DNA from: Stratiolaelaps scimitus
Lineage: Eukaryota > Arthropoda > Arachnida > Mesostigmata > Laelapidae
Reading direction: 5' to 3'
DNA length: 64,000 nt
NCBI GenBank assembly: GCA_019614645.1
Contig: JABWDB010000007.1
Span: 3,658,001-3,722,000 of the forward strand
This document shows positions 9,921 to 22,285 of the stretch, piece by piece; position 1 is the first letter of the stretch, and each line of letters opens with the position of its first letter. The translations under genes and the position numbers were made by a program. Under the pieces are notes generated by a model. It saw nothing but the letters and a program-made list of their open reading frames with translations. It searched no databases and was not told the DNA's origin.

Positions 9921-10703
9921 CCAGATTTTACGTCGGCGCTCTACACAGCAAAGGCAAGGCACTGCCGGACGATGGTCCACAAATTGAACTAAACGTTCAC
10001 CAAAGCAAAAAGTCACGAGTAAATCGAATTGTCCTGTCAACTTACTGTTTGCAGGCTGGCGGAGTGGCTTTATCTGACGGGATAGGTTGGCATCAATTGA
10101 CAACATTTGACATTGTGACATTGACATTTGACACGGAACAGAAGAGGTTCGCAACCCTAGCAAAATGCCGTATGCTTATTACAATGAGCACTCTTATAGC
10201 TTTGGATATTTTTTACAGCTGCGGGAGGCTGTGGCCCAAGCTCAAGTTCGTTCTAGTAGGTACACGTACACCTGCACATCTGCATGAGACAGAGAAGCGA
10301 AGAGAAGCACAGTTAGCATCAACCAACAGGGGCGAGGCAAACGGTTTTGCTATGCCCGTTGTCTTTTGACTATCTTTGTATCTATTGTGTGCGTCATCGT
10401 CAATCGCGAATCTGTGTCGAATAGCTGCTTCGAACAGGCAACCGCTTGCTGGATTGGACCTCTTCCTGTCAATCGTTCGATGGGCTGGGACGCTGTGCGA
10501 AGGGTTCGGCTCGACCTCTGCAATGTAGCACGTTTGTCGATGCTGCAATTTTGGCCACAGCCGTTGCCCCATTGAAGGGTATGATGATACATTGAACCGC
10601 TCAACCGTCATTTTGTGAACGGTCCGCGTGGTTAGCTTGTGAGTCCGTGTGAAGTTTAATCTGGGTCGAATTTCGGTTGCTCCTTGGTCGCTGCCAGATC
10701 CAC
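9921..10703. other. Unassigned segment
   Basis: Open frames of up to ~130 codons overlap on both strands (10049-10369 plus; 10213-10611 minus) with no domain seen. I assign nothing. Confidence 0.3.
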
Positions 10704-10811
10704 ATGTCGGATCCGGCAGATATTGTCATAGACGACTCGGCCGACTCGGAGACGTTTACCTACCGCAGCCTGACCGATGGGCAGATGCGGCCGCGCAGCC
10801 AGAATAAATAA
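10704..10811 (+). CDS. Candidate short coding exon
   Basis: The ATG at 10704 lies 7 nt after a plausible splice acceptor (pyrimidine-rich run ending CTGCCAG at 10697). The 35-aa product starts MSDPADIVIDDSADSETF, is strongly acidic and then basic, and ends at a TAA (10809-10811). Most codons end in C or G, unlike the AT-rich flanks. The upstream reading frame is also open for about 20 codons. It could be a terminal coding exon with its own start, or chance. The antisense frame 10656-10844 is also open. Confidence 0.25.
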   Translation: MSDPADIVIDDSADSETFTYRSLTDGQMRPRSQNK

Positions 10812-12533
10812 TGTATCTGCTACTAGGATATCTTTCGGCGACAATATGAGTGAATCCCGTTGACACTTGCTTCACGACACATCTATCGATGTTCGCTTGC
10901 ATTCAACGTTTGAAGGGTATTCGACTTACGAAAACAATACAGATTTTTCGCTCGCTCTGTCTCTCTCTCAACAAGGGGCGTTTATGGTGGCACCTATTCC
11001 ACAGGGGCTGAATAGTGGTTTCTGTCTAAAGCGAGAAGAGAATAGAAGTGACCTTACCTAACCGGGGGGGTGTCGTGTATATGATTCTTTCATAGGAAAG
11101 TGATCTTTCTTCGTCTTTCTCACTATTTCCGACGTGATACCCTGCGTCATGGACTACATATCGCTGTAGGGAGACAAACAGGTCGTGTTCGTAAGCGTTT
11201 TATTTTTTGCCACGAATGTAATAAGTGCGTATGTCATTCAGGACAATGCGACTATTAGGGTGGCTCATTGCCATGCCATATGGATATGGCGGATTTCCTT
11301 TGGTACATCTTAGTTGCCAAGTGGGCTTCCTCAATCTGGACTGCTTCGTCTCCTCCGCCTCGGGGAGAAAATAATTTTCGTGTCAGTCGAACCGGGTTGA
11401 ACCACAGCACCGTATAGGGATGTGTCTCGCGTGTCAATATGTGAAAAAAATTGACTTTTTGGGACAACGGCAACTTTACTAAATTTCTAAGTTACTGGAA
11501 GCTGCGTTGGAATATCTCGACCCTTCATACATCAGCTATTGTTAAATATATTTACCATTTCTAAGAAAGAAAAAACGCCAAGAACGGATAAGGACCGAAA
11601 GAGAAGCACAGAAAGTATCAGCAAAAACAGAAGCCATTTCGTTCGGTTCACTTCAACACTGCAGGGTGGTGTATACAATGCGCTGTTCTGCCCCATTCTG
11701 AAGTGGGGGGCAGCACCGGTTCTCACTCAGCACCGGCTTTCGGCTTCAAATAATTGTAGGTCGACATTTCATTTATCGGCCATGAGGGTTTTGTGATTCA
11801 GCGTGCGCGTGACCTGATACTGGCATGTGGTTATGGTTAGATGCCACTACCACCCATCCGTGTCATTGCCGCTTTTGTTGTTGTGGTGTGTGTGTGTGGT
11901 TCGGTTGTCACGATTGCCACGCTAGTTCTGTTGAGAGTCAATTATAGTTGGAAATCCTCGGGTGCGGGCGCCACATCATTGGACCGGGTTCCCTTTACAG
12001 GGTTTGAACTGTGTAGAAGTCTACGTTGAAGTGTATTTATGAAAATAATGTCCAATTTTTTCTACTGCACAAGTGCATCAATTCATCCCACGAGTCTCCA
12101 GTTCGACTTCGAACGCCTATGCAGTCAGATATATCTCAAGAGGAATATACATTGGTCGACAGTCCAAATGACGATGCCTTCCATTATACTTTGCTATTTG
12201 CGTTATTCACATTTCAACGGCTGGCTCTTCGTCTCGTCGCCGCCGTCAATAACTGAGCCCACCTCCACTCACCTCCATTGCAGCTTATCTGCATCTATAA
12301 TAATTCTCTACTACTACCACACTGAACGGTCGATACGTTCAGTCAATCAGCAAAAAAGGATATATTTTTCCATCACCGTCTCGATTGTACGATATGACCT
12401 ACATATTCGTATGCCAGGCTACGTCCGAAGCAACGAAAAGAAAGCACCTCTGCACTCAGGTCGGTGTGCTTTGTTTTTGCTGGTGACCCTCCGCTCTGCT
12501 ATGTGCGACCTCAGTCGAGAGTTTTGTTAGTCA
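10812..12533. other. Unassigned segment
   Basis: No gene recognised. A (GT)n-like run sits at about 11884-11900. A 163-codon plus frame (12039-12530) has no recognisable domain, and its length is not above chance. Confidence 0.3.
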
Positions 12534-12617
12534 ATGAGTGAACCAAGGAGCGAGCGAGACCGCAGACCGACAGCCGCTGCTCAGAGTATTTCCGTTCCGG
12601 TGAATTGGGGTCATCAG
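12534..12617 (+). CDS. Candidate first coding exon with CAG|GTGAAG donor
   Basis: The ATG at 12534 opens MSEPRSERDRRPTAAAQS, a charged, disordered-looking N-terminus. After 28 codons, in phase 0, it meets CAG|GTGAAG (GT at 12618-12619), close to the consensus donor. No downstream exon can be identified; a repeat B copy lies only 100 bp further on. Confidence 0.2.
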
Positions 12618-12717
12618 GTGAAGTGGCGAGGACAACGAAGTCTCTTGCCTTCATCCCCTCGTTCTTGTTCGTCTGCGACTGCTGCCTATCACAGCCTCTG
12701 CCGACCTCTTGGCCATG

Positions 12718-12793
12718 TAGTATTATTGAGCTGACACTCTCAGCTATTCCCCTATGTGACAGGCCTTGGAACCACCTTTGGATATTACTTCAA
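12718..12793 (-). mobile_element. Interspersed repeat family B, copy 2
   Basis: GAGCTGAC at 12728 starts a segment nearly identical over ~38 bp to that at 7821, then diverges while keeping GGATATTACT against the GGTATTACT of copy 1. The first copy adjoins (TA)n, but this one does not. Confidence 0.55.
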
Positions 12794-12857
12794 GGGCCTA
12801 TCGAGGCCACCTTTACTTATGCTTGGTGATGGCATCTTGCACTGGCGAAGTCGCCTC

Positions 12858-12873
12858 CCTCTCTCTCTCTCTT
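12858..12873. repeat. (CT)n microsatellite
   Basis: Eight CT units, then CTTTCTC. Confidence 0.85.
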
Positions 12874-12948
12874 TCTCGGGATTTTCAGCAATGGCGTAGC
12901 AGACCACATGTAAACAGGCTACGTGCATGCGTTTGACGCGCGCGAGCC

Positions 12949-12969
12949 ATATATATATATATATATATA
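12949..12969. repeat. (TA)n microsatellite, 21 bp
   Basis: Uninterrupted; preceded by an alternating CG run (gacgcgcgcgag). Confidence 0.95.
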
Positions 12970-13888
12970 GAATAAATAACACGACGTGTGTGCGATTCCC
13001 GAGCCAATCCGTTTTCAATCCGTCCCCGCGTGGCGGCCTGTCTACTTGAGCCTGTCCCTAAGGTGTCGCTTTCCGTATATGCCGAGGTAGAGTCACAGCA
13101 GGGTAAGGAGCAGGTTTCGTTGTCACTAGAGACAGCTACGTAGATAGCACATAGCTATCTAAACGCACGAAATTCCGACAATGCTTATGAGATGGCGGAC
13201 GTCGCATATTCAAAGCAGCACACTCTCAACACCCAGCCATCATTGGAGTAACTGTCACCCGCTCGATTGCCGGGTACGATTCGTCGTGATTGTTGTCGTT
13301 GTTGCTGGCGTTACGAAACGGCAGGCAACTACAGCAGTGGTAGGATCGGGAACATTTCGCGTTGTAATGCCATACACGAGTAAGTAGCGAGAAATATCTG
13401 ATCGTCTGAGAGGGCTCATGTGGCCACCGCTCAGACGCAAACGAAAGTCCACCATCGAACGCGAAAGCAATAACACACAAACTTGTGACTAATTCAACGC
13501 ATGGTGGCAGCACGAAGCAAGGAGACGTCGTTCGTACGAAACGAAATGTTTAACGACAAATGACAGCAACGATGGTGTATGCGGACTGCGTTGAAATAGC
13601 AAGCCTAGAAATTGCATTGACAGATGTCGGAGTGACTTGCTACGAGTGAATTCAAGGTGATTAACTGACTGGCCATCGCGTTACACAGAAGGAAACGAAA
13701 GGAGGCTTCGCAAGGGCGGGCCGTGAACGATAGAGGTATGACGTCTGACTATTTGGTCACGAGGCGCCAATAAGAGACGCTGCAAGCCTACCCCACCCAG
13801 GTGTACACTGCAAGATATGGTTATGCCGGAAATTGTTGGGACGAATCTCAATGGATGATGCTGTAAATCAAAATCTTCAACACATGTA

Positions 13889-13914
13889 GTAATAATAATA
13901 ATAATAACAATAAT
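13889..13914. repeat. (AAT)n microsatellite
   Basis: Six AAT units followed by ACAATAAT. Confidence 0.88.
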
Positions 13915-15434
13915 ATGAATTTGACATGCAGTGAAAAAGGGTTCAATGTCAGATGTGCGAACAATGGCTCAGAAACACCCGTAGGCGACTGTTCAAAGGT
14001 GGAGTTTAAGACTCGTGACTGCTTGTGGAGGATAGGGACACATGTAGATGGCGTAACTCGGTTTAGCGTCGTGTGATATCCTAGCACTGCTTGATCGTGT
14101 AATTGGTTCATGACGAATATTTGAACCACTGTTTTATATATGGCATTCGCTGTGGTGCCTTAGCAGTGGGGGCGAAACCCATTGATGATATCACTGATAA
14201 CCGTCGGAAACGGTTTGGGTCTCAGAGAACTTCCTTGGGGGATTACATAAGTTATTATTCTGGGAAAGAATAGAAGACCAGCGGCTTCAATGCGCTGGGC
14301 TCGACTTACAATCAATGGACAAATCAGCTTAGAAGCATTTTCATCGAAATTATAGACACGATTTTTTTCACACATATAATCATTATGGTAGCGCTAACGG
14401 AATCAAATGCTTTCCAAAGGTCAGCCAAACACTGCACAGGGCTGTTTGCTCGAATTTATAGCTTCGCAAAGTGAGTCAGATATTTAGTCAATGGGTACGT
14501 CGAGTTATTGTTTGCCCAAGCCGTATTGATTACTAGAGACAATACTAAATCCATCCAAGTTCTGCTCCAGTTCTGATCCAGGGGGATTTTCTCAATGACG
14601 TTTCTAGGGTGTATGTAGATGGTAATTTGGCGCCAGTTACTATAAACCTGCGTATTGTTCCTATTTTGAATGTGTACAATATGACGACTCTTCAGGGAAA
14701 TCAACACAAACAACCTGTTCAGTGCAAGGGAATAATAAGAACTGCAACCGGGCTATCCAGCAAGTGAGCAGGATGGATAGGCGTATATCTGATAAGGGGT
14801 GAAACTAATTCGAACCTTTACGTCTAGATAAGCAACGGATCGGAAGGGGTAGTTTACTCGATACGGGGCATTAGACTTAGGGAGGCTAATGTACACCTTT
14901 GAGTGTGGCTGTCATAGAAACCCTGAACAGCAGGACGATCTGTGATTGCCGGGTCGATCACCAGTAATCGTGGTTCGTCTGGTACTACTAAGTCCAGATA
15001 AGTTCAGCACGATCGACGCGATAGGTCCTTCAAGCAATGCTGCTACACAGGGGTCCCAAGGCCTACCATAGGCATTAAACGAGATAATGACCTCAGAAGT
15101 GTGTGATATTAAGGTTACTTATTAATTAAACCATATTTGGTTTCCCGGCAAATGATATACTTTTCAGTTTGTTAGGCAGACGCATTTGTACTTACTGTCA
15201 GGACCATCTTCACGATGTAGGGTGAGTCGAACGAAGACTGAAGTGTCGTAGGCGATATCATCGACTTAGCATAGAAGCGAATGGCCGGTAGTGCCAAAGG
15301 TCACAACGAGCTCGCAGTGGGAGCTGGATAGTCGTTGCGCGAGCTGTACAGGCGGCGTAAAGTTTTTGGAGAAGTTTTGGTTGTTCGGAGAAGTAGTTGC
15401 TATACAACTTTAACTGTAAGAAGATTTCTCATCT

Positions 15435-15456
15435 AATCGTTTTGAATGAAACGATT
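15435..15456. repeat. 8-bp stem hairpin
   Basis: AATCGTTT and AAACGATT around a 6-nt loop; 21 nt upstream of the next hairpin. Confidence 0.75.
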
Positions 15457-15477
15457 GCTAAGTAAGAAAGGCTCCGT

Positions 15478-15504
15478 AATGTGAGTGCAGTTTGCACTCA
15501 CATT
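15478..15504. repeat. 12-bp stem hairpin, 3-nt loop
   Basis: AATGTGAGTGCA (15478-15489) pairs perfectly with 15493-15504 around GTT. Confidence 0.9.
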
Positions 15505-16458
15505 TTGGCTTACATCTTTGCCTTGTATTTGATACATGTATTTCCTCTAACAGCTCAGTGTTTCCCCTTCACCATGGGGTTCGACCTCGCGTTTAATTCT
15601 CTGGTACAATAAGATGGAATATATTGACAATGACGGCATCTTTTATCTGTTCGAAGCGTGTTTCGTTGAACCACATGGTGAGTTGGCCAATCCAAGCAAC
15701 AACAGGCGTTCACCATCCGCATTTGAGATCTCTGATCAAGCGACGTGTATAGAATGAGTTGGCTTTAATCAGGGTGTGGAATATTGTGTTAGAAATAACA
15801 CCGATACGAGAATGACCTCAACCGTCCAGTTCTTCCTCGTTCAACTTTCCAAAGGAGCGAACCAGAGCACAGAAATCATTTTGTGATCTGCCACACATTT
15901 ATACAGCAAAAACGAAACCAGGCGGTTCTCTTCATCAGCGGCACAGCAGTTATTATATGATGTACCAGCGAATTGTAAAGCAGCTGACAAGAAACGAAGA
16001 AGCCATATGCCTGCTGGCATTCTCCGCGGTATCACATGCGGTCATCTGTAGCCACCGCATCAGTACACCACCGTAGGCAATACCGCGTACAATCTGTCTG
16101 TAAAGTGCATCCATACCCAGCGATCTCGCGCCAACACTGTCCCATTTATACATCAGCTTGTATCGTGAGAAGCGGTCAGGTAAACATCGTAGTGCGTACG
16201 GGCAGTAGTGGGTCGTGGCCTGCGTTCGTCCTATGAATGAATAGCTCCGTAGCGTGCAGAGCACAACTGTGCGGCCGAACCCTTTGGTGGTATGAGTGAT
16301 TCGTTGCCCGAGATCGAGCGGTTGTATTGCACGAGGTGGACATAGAGGCAAGCGGGGGGCGTGTTCCAATTTTTTGTTTTGCCTCTCGCAGGAAGCGCAG
16401 GCCGGCAGCCAGCAATATGAGAGGGGATCTTTCTTCCGGGGAGGTGAGCCAAACCTTC

Positions 16459-16485
16459 TATATATATATATATATATATATATGG
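16459..16485. repeat. (TA)n microsatellite, 27 bp
   Basis: Uninterrupted alternating TA. Confidence 0.95.
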
Positions 16486-16650
16486 AACGTATATTGGAAG
16501 GCAATATGTACAACAGGCTGGCACGTACTTAAATGCAGATAGCGAGGGTAGAGAGACAACAGCTTTCACACATAGGTAGGTAGGCGGGACATGGTGAGGT
16601 GACCGACCCGCTCGGCCTGGCCCTCACCTCAACTAACCTGGTACTCGCGT

Positions 16651-16860
16651 ATGGGACTATATTTGTCAGCTTTTAATACACGTAACAAAAGGTCGAACAT
16701 ATTGTTTCACCGTTGCAATGAAGCTTGCGACGTCGGTGATTGCCAATGGTCAGCTAGCGTATGGAACGGTCAGGGATACCCTCGCATACACAGGTACACA
16801 GCTGCGAACGTAACATCTGAACTCTTCCATACTATGGGTATTCGAGAATTAGCTGACTGA
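16651..16860 (+). CDS. Protein-like open frame (part 1)
   Basis: The ATG at 16651 opens 69 codons: MGLYLSAFNTRNKRSNI, then a Cys-containing segment (HRCNEACDVGDCQW) and an ordinary-looking remainder up to the TGA at 16858-16860. The very next bases are open in another register for ~125 codons (16857-17258), so the pair looks like one sequence with a frameshift or a tiny intron. No domain is recognised. Confidence 0.22.
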   Translation: MGLYLSAFNTRNKRSNILFHRCNEACDVGDCQWSASVWNGQGYPRIHRYTAANVTSELFHTMGIRELAD

Positions 16861-17258
16861 CTATTTTAATAGAGAAATATGCACTTCATATCAAGCCTGT
16901 TGGCAACGACCTGTCACCTATCGCGTTGGCAGCAATTACCTTTGAACAATTCGTCGACGGTGAAGAATCGATCGCCGTATCATTCACTCACGCATGTAAA
17001 CAGGAGACATTTGCCAAGACCAACAGCCGCGCGCGAACAGCTCTCCGGTGTCTATTCGCGTTGATTCGAACGCGGCGAGAGAGTTGCACTCAGGTGCAAT
17101 ACAAGCGTTGTACAGCTCATCTGTTTGACGATTCAACTAAGCCCGGTTACGTCAAAGGTGCGCTGTCTGCAGTAAGGAGTTCCGGCCTCGTGATGATCGA
17201 AATGAATGAATATATATATATATATATATATGACAGCAACTTAGCAAAGACGATTTGA
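16857..17258 (+). CDS. Protein-like open frame (part 2)
   Basis: The frame opens at a TGA just upstream (16854-16856) with CTG at 16857 and reads LTILIEKYALHIKPVGND, ITFEQFVDGEESIAVSF and KTNSRARTALRCLF. The mix of charged and hydrophobic residues is natural. From 17210 the (TA)n array adds Ile-Tyr repeats, so any real protein should end earlier. If joined to part 1 it would be a roughly 180-residue broken gene. It could be a decayed mobile-element ORF, but no motif proves that. Confidence 0.22.
   Translation: MTILIEKYALHIKPVGNDLSPIALAAITFEQFVDGEESIAVSFTHACKQETFAKTNSRARTALRCLFALIRTRRESCTQVQYKRCTAHLFDDSTKPGYVKGALSAVRSSGLVMIEMNEYIYIYIYDSNLAKTI
17210..17231. repeat. (TA)n microsatellite, 22 bp
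   Basis: Uninterrupted; lies at the end of the open frame 16857-17258. Confidence 0.95.
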
Positions 17259-17360
17259 TCTGCAATAATATCACATCGAATAGAAGACCAAATTCGTCAA
17301 TCGAGCGGCGCATTCGTTCCAAACGGCAATGGAAACTCTTTGTCTCCTTCGGGTCAGCAC

Positions 17361-17435
17361 CTTTTTTTGTTCGGTTGAGACTCAGCTGCTCCCTTATGCC
17401 TCAGCACTTAACCTTCGGACACTACTGCTATTACT
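17361..17435 (-). mobile_element. Interspersed repeat family B, copy 3
   Basis: The string GAGACTCAGCTGCTCCCTTATG and the following CAGCACTTAACCTTCGGA match copy 1 (CAGCTCTTAACCTTTAGG) with several changes. It is the most diverged of the three copies. Confidence 0.5.
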
Positions 17436-17437
17436 AG

Positions 17438-20400
17438 ATGTTGCATCATTGTATTATACAATACAATGCTCCAACGTAAGGATGCGATTGCACGAAGTGC
17501 GTAGCCTTTCTTCGGTAGGTCGTTCGGTAGGTTGGGGCCACCGCCTTCTCTTACCGAGCTTATTGCGCTGGCTAATGGCCAGGTCCGGACAGCTGCTGGA
17601 CTCACGTGCTCACGTCCATGAATGGTCACTCTAATAAGTAGTATAAGGCACGTCAACGGTCTTAAACCGGAATGAGCGTCCCCCGACGAACACCCTCCGC
17701 ACGGGACTATTCCCGTGTTGAGTCCCACAGTATGAAACGTACCGTAATGCCATAGACCGTCCATTTGGTATCCGTTCACTCATCTGTTGAGATACTCATT
17801 CAAACTGGTCTTTTTCTCGATATAGCTTCGAACGAGCTACTATTGTATCTCTTAGGTGGCGTGGCCAGCGGAGGCTCCCAGATGTTCCAGCTTCCTATTT
17901 CTTCGCGAATATAGATAGTATGTCTGTTAGGCGAACGGAGAGTGATCTGATAGAGGCACGGGGGAAACAGCAAAAATTCGGCGGTATGTCATATTCGGCG
18001 AGCCGCACCCGTGAAGCCGAAACTATTCGACGTACTTGAGAGCAATCTGCAAGAAGAAACATTACCTTGGTTAAATATGCTGCTCAGGTTAATTGCCACT
18101 TGTTAAAGCGGTATCGCTGTTAAACATTACACACACGCATGGGCCAGGGTGTTGAAAGCGGGACACGCTTATAATGTGAGGTGATTACGTACTATTATAC
18201 GTAGATATGAGGTGAAGTATGCAGTTATGCAATAACGACGACGTACCTGCTTCGTATGGTGGTCTAGGCATATACTGACGTTCATTGATAACCCCGGACA
18301 CACGCCGTTTGCTATACTAGAGCGTCGCGACTCGCATTGGACGGGTATTTTCTCTCCACGAGAAAATTGCTCCTACGCGCACCTCTCAGCATCGGTTGGC
18401 TCCGACACCAGAAAACAAGAATATAGTTAAGCGAGATAGATATTGCATCCGAGTGGGCCAGCTTGCTTCTTCGGTTACGGCAGAACTACGTTGTGACTTC
18501 CCACGCACACAGTTCACTATTGAGCATTCGTGATCTGGCAGCGATATTCGATTATCCACTTGCAGGGATGTATGCGCAACAGGGTTTCAGTGGAAGGCGG
18601 CTACGTCAGAAACTTTCGTCAGTCTGCTAACTCGTAACTGATACGCGGGCTAATTTTGATTGTTCATATTAATGTTTCACTGATTCAAGTGAATAGGCAG
18701 TTAAATCCTGATCCGAAATGAATATCCGGACAACTCTCCTTGGGGCTAGACTCGTCTGCTTGTTTGTTCGTCGAAATCGTTTGTCTCAAGCAAGGTCGAT
18801 GAACCTTCTCAAACGGGTTTCCAAAAAGCAACTGTACAAGCCAATTTTTTTCTATTTATCAAGAAACGCAGAATTATCGTCTATCGCTCATATGGCACTA
18901 CACAGTCGACCCTGATTCTTCGGTTCGAGAGAGTCATTTTCTTCTGAGCTCTGAAAGTGCCAGAAAGTCGCTGCGAGATAAAGCTAACGAGCACAGCAAC
19001 CTATCGGGCAGTTCGATCTTCATTTCATCTGCTATTTTTGCGGCAACCGGAAACAAACCGTGCTGGAGCTGCACCAAACGCAGCACTATTGACCTGGTCG
19101 CCATTTGCATCCGGATGGCCCGTCACATGAGATTAAATATTCAATGCGTATTTAAAGGGAAATCGTAGAGGAGCTAAATCCTTCGCAGTACAGGCTGCGT
19201 TAAAGGGTTTCCAATCCACAACTGCCCCTTAGCCTCGTCTCCCTCGACTGCTGACTCCGCCCAGATCTTCACCGATACTTGGCAGTATTACGGGGTTCGT
19301 ACAGGATGGGATTGACGGCTTATATGAGCCCGCCTCAATAGCTGCTGCTGCCGCCGCCTTCGAATTACTTGACGCGGATATTTCATTCACCGGTTATTGG
19401 CCTTAATCCATTAGCTTTAGCGTTTTGTATGCATCAACGTTTGCACACGCTTACGGGTTCGCTATCACTTCCGTGCCACATCGAAGAAGATACCAAGGCA
19501 AGGTTGTATTTATAGAAAAATCCTTTCCCCTCAAGGACTACCGCACACCAGCAATAGACTGACGCAAGATGCATTGCGCGCTACCGACTCAGCCATCCCA
19601 TGGACAACTCGTCTTGCGTTGGCTGTAGGTAGGCCGTCCATTGGGATCTTACTACTACGCATTACTTTGATCGTTCTACGGCTTACGAAGCGTTGCAATA
19701 GATTCCCGTTTCACCAAAGGCACTCAAAAATAGCTATTTGACTAACTTCGCATCGGCACGCAATAACTCAGTTTCTCCCTATTTTTTTCTAGTTCGCTTG
19801 CACAATGCGAGAGCGCCGCCTGAAACAGCCTTTCAGCACTGTTGTGTCGTCGGGTGGAGGCAGAAGGGTCCGCCACTTCTCCAACGACTTGATCGTCAGG
19901 CATTTTCAGGCAAAATCCCTAATCCCGGCAGGATGTAAATCTCCCCCAAGACTCCATTGTGTCACGCTAATTTATCTTCCAAAACTAGTTAATACAGTTT
20001 CACTGCCGTTTCATCCGACGTCACCTAATTGGCACGTCCAACAGGTCGTTCGTGGCTGAGCCTAGTTCAACCGCATTTAAGCTCATGAACCCAATTAAAA
20101 ACGCTCGTGACTGATGAAACTTAAATACATTCCCATATATTTTGTCGCGTGTTTGCCGTTAAACAATCTCGATAGAAGTGAGTGGTGTGTGTGTGTCACG
20201 ACGTGAATCTTATCATGATGTCTCGCGGTGTAAAACCAATTGCTAAACGCGTGTCACTCTACTAAGTTTCTGCTGAGATGAGCTTTAAGGGAACAACCGA
20301 CTGCGCTGAAATTCGACGGTCGCAACGATGCCCTAGGAACTACATCATGTCCAGCATTTTCGAACATAGGAACCGCGTATAGTTGCAATACATTTTGACT

Positions 20401-20438
20401 CTAGTGGCCTAATCTAAAGCAACTAATTAAGGAGCCAA

Positions 20439-20443
<5 letters not shown>
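17438..20443. other. Unassigned segment
   Basis: Three kilobases with no gene, repeat or structure I can support. Open frames are short and unremarkable. Confidence 0.3.
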
Positions 20444-20476
<33 letters not shown>

Positions 20477-20486
20477 GGCTCCCCTT
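20429..20486. repeat. (TA)n array flanked by short inverted repeat
   Basis: AAGGAGCCAAAT (20429-20440) faces TTCGGCTCCCCTT (20474-20486). GGAGCC and GGCTCC pair, and the neighbouring bases nearly do. The 31-bp (TA)n array (20444-20474) is the loop, so the whole can fold as one hairpin. Confidence 0.8.
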
Positions 20487-20829
20487 CGAATAAAAGAGCC
20501 TACAACACTGTTTACTCCCTCCGCGCGGAGGCACTCATGCTCAGAACCAATCGAAAAACGAAAAGACAATAGCTTCATCACCATCTATTATATATAATGA
20601 TACATGCGACACATCATCGTCGCTGAATCGTGAAATGACCCCGCTATGACGAGTCCGCCAGAGCTGAATCATTGGGAGAGGCAGGATCATGTACTACCGT
20701 CTCTCCAGAGATCTGGAGTCGATAATACGGTAGTTCTCGACCGCCCTGTCTATTTCTGTCGCTCCCTCACCTCGGTCTCTTGCGAAAAGCACCGACGACA
20801 ATGATGACAATGCAATATAACACACACAT

Positions 20830-20831
<2 letters not shown>

Positions 20832-20860
<29 letters not shown>
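20832..20860. repeat. (TA)n microsatellite, 29 bp
   Basis: Uninterrupted; preceded by a short (CA)n run. Confidence 0.95.
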
Positions 20861-20863
<3 letters not shown>

Positions 20864-21262
20864 GATCTTTGCATATGACAGGTATAGGCGTGTACGTACC
20901 TCTACTCCCGAGTATCTCTCCACGGCGGGCTCAATTATCCTCCACAGGAGTCTCACGTACCCGTCTCAAAGGAAGACGAACGGCGGAGGCGGACAGGTAC
21001 AAGGTTCTCGGTATTATACAACCGCTGCAACGTAATGGGCTCCGACTCCCGTTTGTGCGAGTGGGTGCAGTTGTCGTCGATGGCGGTCGATGGCGGTGGC
21101 CATTCGACGAATGGATAATTTATTGCTCTTAATTAGGCTATTCCCGTTCCTGCTGAATCCTCGCCTGTCGGTGGACATAACGACAGTGCACAGATGGCAA
21201 TGAGCGACGAATATAAATCCCGCTGAGGACAACGAGAACACCCTAATAACAATACTATAGAT

Positions 21263-21288
21263 TATAATAATAATAATAATAATAATAA
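21263..21288. repeat. (ATA)n microsatellite
   Basis: About eight ATA units. Confidence 0.9.
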
Positions 21289-21535
21289 CGGTCATACATT
21301 TTTCATACATTTCCTAAGCATAGGCAACAACAATGCCAATATTGCCTCACACTGCTGAGCAGATAGAGGTGAAAGATATCGAAGATAGACGTCACCTCAT
21401 GTTGACGCATAGTACATTGTACATCTGTCGAGATAATGGCACCGAGAAGGCGAAGAATAATAATTAGCTGAGCGACGTACGTAAATCTCGATTTCTCCAT
21501 TATCACTGTCGATATAATGCCACTAAACTGAGCCT

Positions 21536-21575
21536 TGTTTTCGGGCCGACTCTCGGCCGGTTCGTGTTCAACGTC
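21536..21575 (-). mobile_element. SINE family A, 3' tail fragment
   Basis: On the minus strand it reads GGCCGAGAGTCGGCCCGAAAAC, matching the tail of the 62.8-kb copy (GGCTGAGCGTCAGCCCGGAAAC) with paired changes that keep the terminal hairpin. Only about 40 bp are recognisable. Confidence 0.45.
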
Positions 21576-22248
21576 GACTCAACCGTCCGTGGCACCGAAT
21601 TGGATACTGCCTCTACTATTATACCTATTATATTGCTCACGATGCCTACATTTGGAGCGGCTCACGCGAGAGGTTTGTCTCTGTTTCGTCTGATAGTTCC
21701 TGTAAACTCGTTTAGATCTTTGCGTGAGCTTCGTTGTCAGCAGTTCGCGCTGAGTTGGGTGGACGACGACAGTTCGCGGTAAAATCAGACCGAACAAGCG
21801 TCACATGCAATTAACACCTGTCATTATTGCATCCCTATTAGTGGATGTGCTATACACAGTGTTGCATGACGTTCGCACCCATACGTATGTATCCGAAAGC
21901 AGCACTGATTTGCTGTTAAAGCTTCGTCTGGCGAACTTCTGTAAACAGTTTTTTCTTTCTTTTTTTTTGTTACAAATTTTCGTTGATTGTCGAAACTGCT
22001 ACTACAGTTTAGTGGAACAAAAGGATGTTGGATCAACTAATTAGTGTGATTTATTTTACAACTGCCCGCTCGTCGACACTGCTGCTGGAAATACGGTCGG
22101 GCCCAGTTCACTGGTCGAACAAACAAAAACAATTCGGACAATAATTGCTAACTACTGTATGTTTGAATAGATATATTCGGACTGGCAGAAGAAATCCCGA
22201 GATTGCAAAAGGAGTTTTCGCGACAAGCCATTGAGACTGATTTTGAGC

Positions 22249-22285
<37 letters not shown>

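Larger units (their letters stand above)
12970..16650. other. Unassigned segment
   Basis: No recognisable gene. It contains an (AAT)n run, two small hairpins near 15.45 kb, a (TA)n array at 16459, and many short overlapping frames. The 186-codon minus frame at 15953-16513 includes (TA)n-coded Ile-Tyr repeats, so its length is inflated. Confidence 0.3.

Noticed and set aside
11000..11060. IPQGLNSGF, resembling the reverse-transcriptase PQG motif
   Set aside because: No flanking RT motifs in any frame; a three-residue match occurs easily by chance.
15953..16569. Minus-strand frames of 186 and 112 codons
   Set aside because: Both read through the (TA)n array, which cannot contain stops in that register and inflates length.
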